A DNA stretch of 64,000 bases from the NCBI GenBank assembly GCA_014529385.2, contig CM043960.1:121429543-121493542 (forward strand), written 5' to 3'. This stretch comes from Adiantum capillus-veneris. Lineage: Eukaryota > Streptophyta > Polypodiopsida > Polypodiales > Pteridaceae. The notes beneath the pieces are model-generated. The model did not search any database. It saw only the letters and a list, made by a program, of their open reading frames with translations, and was not told the DNA's origin. The position numbers and the translations under genes were made by a program. Shown in pieces: positions 59,451 through 64,000 of this stretch (position 1 is its first letter; every line of letters starts with the position of its first letter).

Positions 59451-61483
59451 TTGTGTGTTTGCCCTCTCTTTCTTGTGTGTGCATGTAGGTTTGATTGGAG
59501 TGTGGTGCTCGATAGATCTATGTCTGTGTGCTTGCTATTAGTGTGTTGCATGATATGATTAGTGTTATGTGCGTCTTGCAATCATTAGTGTGTGTGATTG
59601 GGTTGATTAGAGGTGAAAAGAAGTGGATGTGGAGATTGCCCTTCATTGTGGCTTAGCTCCTTCATAGGCTGAGAAGCTCACCTCATAGAGTTAACCATTC
59701 ATGTTGCCATGATTAGCTCACTAATGGTGTGAGTGTTTCCATGCCCTAGCCGAATAGCTCATCCCTCTGGATTCATAATTTTGTTGTTCATTGGAGCTAT
59801 GCAACGATGGAACCCCCAACATTTGGCGCCGTTGTTGAGGAAGATGGCCTACGCTAGTGTAATTGTGGCATAATCGGATGTGTTTCCTCACTATTTTCAC
59901 TTGTGTGTTTATGGTTTGTAGCTTTTGGATGTGTTTGCATGAAGCAATGTGTTCGAAATTCCCTAATTTGTCACCATATCTTGCAATTGTGTGTTTACAC
60001 ACTCTATTTTCACACTAACCCCTTGCTAATTTCACTAATTTTTGCTAACTTTCTAATTTGCTATGAAGGATTGAAGCTTTCAACGTTGAGTTGATCTTCA
60101 ATGGAAAGGTAATCAAGGTGGTATTCTCAAGCTCCCTAGAATTTAAAGATGTGTAGAATTGTGTAGAGACTCCACCATGATGCAATGTAATGTTGATGCT
60201 ATGTTGGATTGAAAATTTTTGGATTGTTCGTTTTCATGCCGTCATAATGCCGAAATTTTTAAGAATTGGTGGCGTATGAAATTGACAAGTTCAATTGCCA
60301 ATTGGTGAATGTGTGTTGCTAATGTGTGCCTAATTGATCTAGTTGCATGCTTGAATGGTCAATTGTAAGTGTGTGTGCATTCTAATTGAGTGTGTGTATA
60401 TGCCTAATTTTAGGTGTGTGTGCACTATTTTGCCCTTGTTTGTGCACCTAAAAATCAATGTGTGCTTAATGATTTTTTAATTGTGATGATTGATTTGTGT
60501 TGTGGTCATGCCCAACTAATGATTTGTGAAATCACATTGCAATTTTGACAAGATTTACCCTTTTGTGTGCGCACCTAAAGATTAGTAAAACCTGCCAATT
60601 ATTAGAGTGTGTGTGTGTGTGTGTGTGTGTGCGCGCCTAAAAAGTGCTTAATGTGCATGATTAATTCAATTTTTTATTGCATTTTTTATGTGTATAATGG
60701 TTAGTTGCTGCATTTGAGCTCAAAACAAAGATTTACACACTTCAATTGCGTCAAATTTTGACCTAATTTGCCTATTTAATTGCCTAGTGAGGATTTTATT
60801 GATCAAATTAATTGGCAAATGAATTGATGTGCTTTTTGTGATTTTGGCTACACTAATCCCCAATGTGTAGAGAATTTTTTTTTAAAAAGGATATTTTTTG
60901 GATAAATTTTATAATTTACTGGCAAATTTTTTTGCATTAATTTTTTATTAATTCCATAAAAATTTGATAACTTGTAATCTTTATGAGCTATTTTGAATGT
61001 GTTTTTAGGCTTGATTTCAAACGCATTAAGCTTTCATTTTTTGAATTTTGAGCGTTTTACTATTTTCGAGGGCCAGGTTGACAATTTTGTCGAATTTGGC
61101 ATTTTCGATTAAATTTGCTATTTTTGGTGTGCTTTTGCGTGTTGAAAGTGTTGAATTGTAATTGTAGATGATTTTCTAAGATTCCTAAAAGAAAATGGAA
61201 TCTTTTTGGACTTTTTTGGTAATTTTTGGGATTTTTTAGATTTTCGGTTAATTTTTGACCTTTTTGGATGTTTGGAAATAAAAATTAATAAAAAGATGAT
61301 TTTTGAGCTCGATGCCCGTGCCTTGCGGCGCATAAAATTATCCTTGTCGGATAGATCTTTACGGTCTCTTGGGATAGTTGCCTACGACTCTAGAATAATC
61401 TTGTTCGTTTTTCTTCTTCTGCTTCCGACCGCTCTCGTCTCGTTCCGTGTGAACCCTCCTGCCCACACCCTCTCTCTCTAACT

Positions 61484-61489
<6 letters not shown>

Positions 61490-61562
<73 letters not shown>
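61490..61562 (+). repeat. (CT)n microsatellite inside the E7 leader
   Basis: About 36 CT units at the position matching 21942-22026 of E3. Confidence 0.95.
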
Positions 61563-61563
<1 letters not shown>

Positions 61564-62733
61564 CCCTCCCAAAAATCGTGATTATTAACGTTATCTCACG
61601 TCTCCCTCTCACCTCATCTCTTTCTATTCTCTCTCTCCTCATGCCCTGCACGCTGCTAGCCCACGCCCCAGAACTTGTCCTTCTCCCCTCTCTTGCCGCT
61701 AACAAGTTTCTCACGCCCGCACTTGACACTACGCCAACTTCCAAGCCTTGTCTCTCTCTCACATTCTCTCTGCACGTGTGCACGTCTCTTTCTCTCTCTC
61801 TTTTTCGTTGGCTGCAGCCCTATGCCATGTGTGCACACACATACACACACACTCCAGAGTCCGCACCTTGGTCCCCCTTTGTCTACTTTGCATTGTGCGC
61901 TGCTAACAATTTCTGGTTTGCTTAAGTTAGGTTAGCCTTAGGTTATTTAGGTTAGCTAGGGTAGTTTAAGTTAGGTTTTTTTACTTTTAAAAAAAGGGTT
62001 TTGAAAAATCACACAAAAATAGAAAAATAAAAAACTCATTAAAATATCAAAAAAAGGAGAAAAACACGATGAAAATCACAAAGAATTGTAAAAAATTCAT
62101 AAAAACTCAAAACAAATCCATAAAATTTCTAAAATTCACAAAAATTTAAAGAATTCAAAGAAAAATGATTAAAATGAAAACTTTACCAAAAATTTTATAA
62201 AAAATCATAAAAATACTTAAAATTTTAAAAAATTCAAAAATTTACAAAAAAGTTAATAAAATTAAAAAGAAAGTCATCAGAAAGAGGCAGAAAAGCAAAA
62301 AACCCACCGTCAGAGAATCACACCGAGCCAACCGCGCAAAAGCGAACAAGTCGAGAAAACAAAGCCAAGGAAATTACACCGCACAAAGTGAAGCAGAAAA
62401 ACAGTCGAAAAAGTGAGCAAAACGACCAACTCAAGCAATAGAGCGGTAGATAAATTTCAAAAAATTTGCACGCTAAAAATTGCCAGGTGCAAGCAATTGC
62501 ATTGCAAAGTAGCTTCTAGTTCGACGAATAGGGGCACAGCTCACATGTGATTGCAGATTAGGCTAGTACAAGCAGCAAAAATTCTGCTAATCAATACCAA
62601 AATCTGCTAGGAGATAGTTTTTACAGAACTTATCGACATGGACTCAAATCGAGTCAAGAATTCAAGTACAATAGAGCAAGCTAGTAGCAGTGGAAACATA
62701 AGTCCAACTGCAACAGAGCAGATTTTATAGCTA

Positions 62734-62871
62734 TATGGCTACAATGGGGATAAATTTTTGTACACAGATTCAGAAGGCCATAGATACTTGATGAGCAGTA
62801 AAAGCAGCACAGGTGCCAAGATCTTATTGATCATAGTAAGGCCAGATCATGAGCTCCCAGATGTTCACAGA
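62734..62871 (+). pseudogene. start of the E3-type ORF in E7
   Basis: ATGGCTACAATGGGG matches the E3 start. A missing base after about six codons shifts the frame. The second frame keeps LYTDSEGHRYLMSSKSS and the GAKILLI block, supporting 23498 as the true E3 start. Confidence 0.7.
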
Positions 62872-64000
62872 TGTAAGGTCTTTGACCCCGACCAAAAGAG
62901 CACCATTGTACCTTGAAATGAATATAATGGTAAAAGTTACTATTTTTAGCAGTTTTCCGAATTCTGTCAGTGCCATGATGCTTAGAATGTTTTAAAGCTT
63001 CGAAATGTGAATTAAAATAATTTTTGTAAAAAAATTCCAAAAATAGTAAGTTTTTGGTCACCTGTACCATCCAATTTTGACCATCTCGAAAAACTGCACC
63101 CGTACCCTGAATTTGAAAAAAAAGCATTTTCGGACCCCGGGGGCTGCTAAATATGGCAGGTACTCGGGCCAATACGCCTTAGTTAGAGCTCGGTATTGCA
63201 ATTTTCGGCATCAAATTCCAACTCGTATGACCCGTTTTAGCCTAAAACCAAATTTTCCCAAAACTGTCTGGGGAGGCACCGAAGCCCGAGGCTGTGTGGG
63301 AACAGGCTCCAGGCAACTCCGGGTCAGCTTTAGCAGCTAGGGGGCGCATTTTTTCATTGTGGGAGTCTTGGGAGAGTTTCCAAGCTTGCAACTAAGTGTG
63401 AGAGCTAGTTAACCAAGCCAACTGGACACTTGGTGGGTAGGAGACTGGACTTGCCATGCTTAACTGGACTAGCTCCCAGATACAAATAGCAAGCAGGGTC
63501 GATTTTCAGCTTGAGGAGGCCTATTTAAAGGTGTGCTCTCACACACACACACACATGCTCACACACACACACCCAGTATACACCCACACCTACACACACC
63601 TTGGGGAGGTGTTGCCGGTACACACACAGTTTTGAAGGAGAAGCAAGGAGGGAGGTGCTGCCAAAATTCTCATCTTGAGGATTCATTGGATCAGAAAAAT
63701 CAGAGGATTCTCAGCCCCTAATCACAGTAATTATGGTTTAATTACGGTTCTTCTTAATTCTCATCATTACTCTCTCATAATTCTCGTCTACTAGGCCTAC
63801 TTTTAGCTATAATTCCCAATAGCTGCTCTCTAAGTTTACATAGCTATACTTCATTACATAATCATCATTCAATTAGCTAATTTATGTAGCCATTCATCAT
63901 TCTTAATCGATGATTAATACATGATTAGGAAAGATTTCTCTCTCTAGGCAGCATAGTTATTAAATTGTCAGCCGATAATAATGTAGATTTGATGAAATTC
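62872..64000 (+). mobile_element. possible LTR start of a further element, running off the window
   Basis: E7 similarity stops exactly before TGTAAGGTCTTTGACC, a TG start as expected of an LTR. About 650 bp in is TATTTAAA (63522-63529), a plausible TATA box, followed by (CA)n (63541-63590). No frame has recognisable domains. The other end, PBS and target duplication are outside the window. Confidence 0.4.

Larger units (their letters stand above)
59451..62871 (+). mobile_element. E7: truncated E3-family element
   Basis: Partial 5' LTR (59451-59821), degraded PBS (59824-59834), leader with (GT)n 60606-60632 and (CT)n 61490-61562, an A-rich block (about 61985-62290), and the first about 45 codons of the E3-type ORF from 62734. 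It ends where similarity to E3 stops after TTCACAGA (62871; E3 equivalent about 23637). Both ends are truncated. Confidence 0.87.

Noticed and set aside
1..64000. CRISPR arrays, tRNA or rRNA genes, bacterial operons
   Set aside because: The periodic repeats are microsatellites, minisatellites or LTRs. The only tRNA-like matches are the short primer binding sites.

Overview
This window is nuclear DNA from a land plant with a large, repeat-filled genome. Two sets of short GT-AG introns, plant-type Ty3/gypsy chromoviruses primed by initiator tRNA-Met, a copia remnant and many dinucleotide microsatellites support this. A fern or other large-genome plant fits, but the sequence does not name the species. 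I see no prokaryotic or organellar features, no tRNA or rRNA gene and no CRISPR array. About four fifths of the window is LTR retrotransposon.

Gene-like DNA is limited to two places. At 1-3375 lie two convergent loci. On the plus strand is the 3' part of a gene that joins a Ulp1-type (C48) cysteine protease domain, an acidic repeat linker and an FCP1/SCP-like phosphatase domain, with one in-frame stop before the phosphatase domain. On the minus strand is a two-exon gene of unknown function, also broken by one in-frame stop. At 31.9-33.2 kb is a second, decayed FCP1-like sequence, again preceded by coding tandem repeats. It sits in DNA with many copies of a palindromic TATGGCC-type motif.

The rest is layered insertions. 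E1 (5699-9359, minus) is a truncated chromovirus. E2 (9493-18395, minus) is a complete 8.9-kb chromovirus of the same family, with almost identical LTRs and a perfect AAAAC target duplication, but frameshifted gag-pol. EX (18401-19182 plus 29508 to about 29685) is a gypsy gag remnant split by E3. E3 (19183-29507, plus) is a 10.3-kb LTR element with no reverse transcriptase. It has a 3.4-kb leader carrying a CT microsatellite and an A-rich block, then one long decayed ORF of about 1350 codons built from repeated motifs I cannot assign. A copia RT/RNase H remnant with its polypurine tract and 3' LTR start follows (about 29690-30900).

E4 (36612-53892, plus) is a degenerate chromovirus of a second subfamily. 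E5 (39925-48843, minus, perfect AGAAA duplication) inserted into its gag. E6 (53893-59450, minus), a relative of E4, inserted into the E4 3' LTR. E6 was in turn hit by a 728-bp TIR DNA transposon (54806-55533, 8-bp duplication) and by an E3-family insertion now reduced to a solo LTR (57964-58828, CATAC duplication). E6 is fused by deletion to E7 (59451-62871, plus), a truncated E3-family copy. E7 is interrupted at 62872 by what may be the start of another LTR running off the window.

The insertion order can be read from the interruptions: E4 is older than E5 and E6; E6 is older than the DNA transposon and the solo LTR; EX is older than E3. The autonomous-type chromoviruses encode Gag, protease, RT, RNase H, integrase and a C-terminal chromodomain. 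E3 and E7 would need enzymes supplied by another element.
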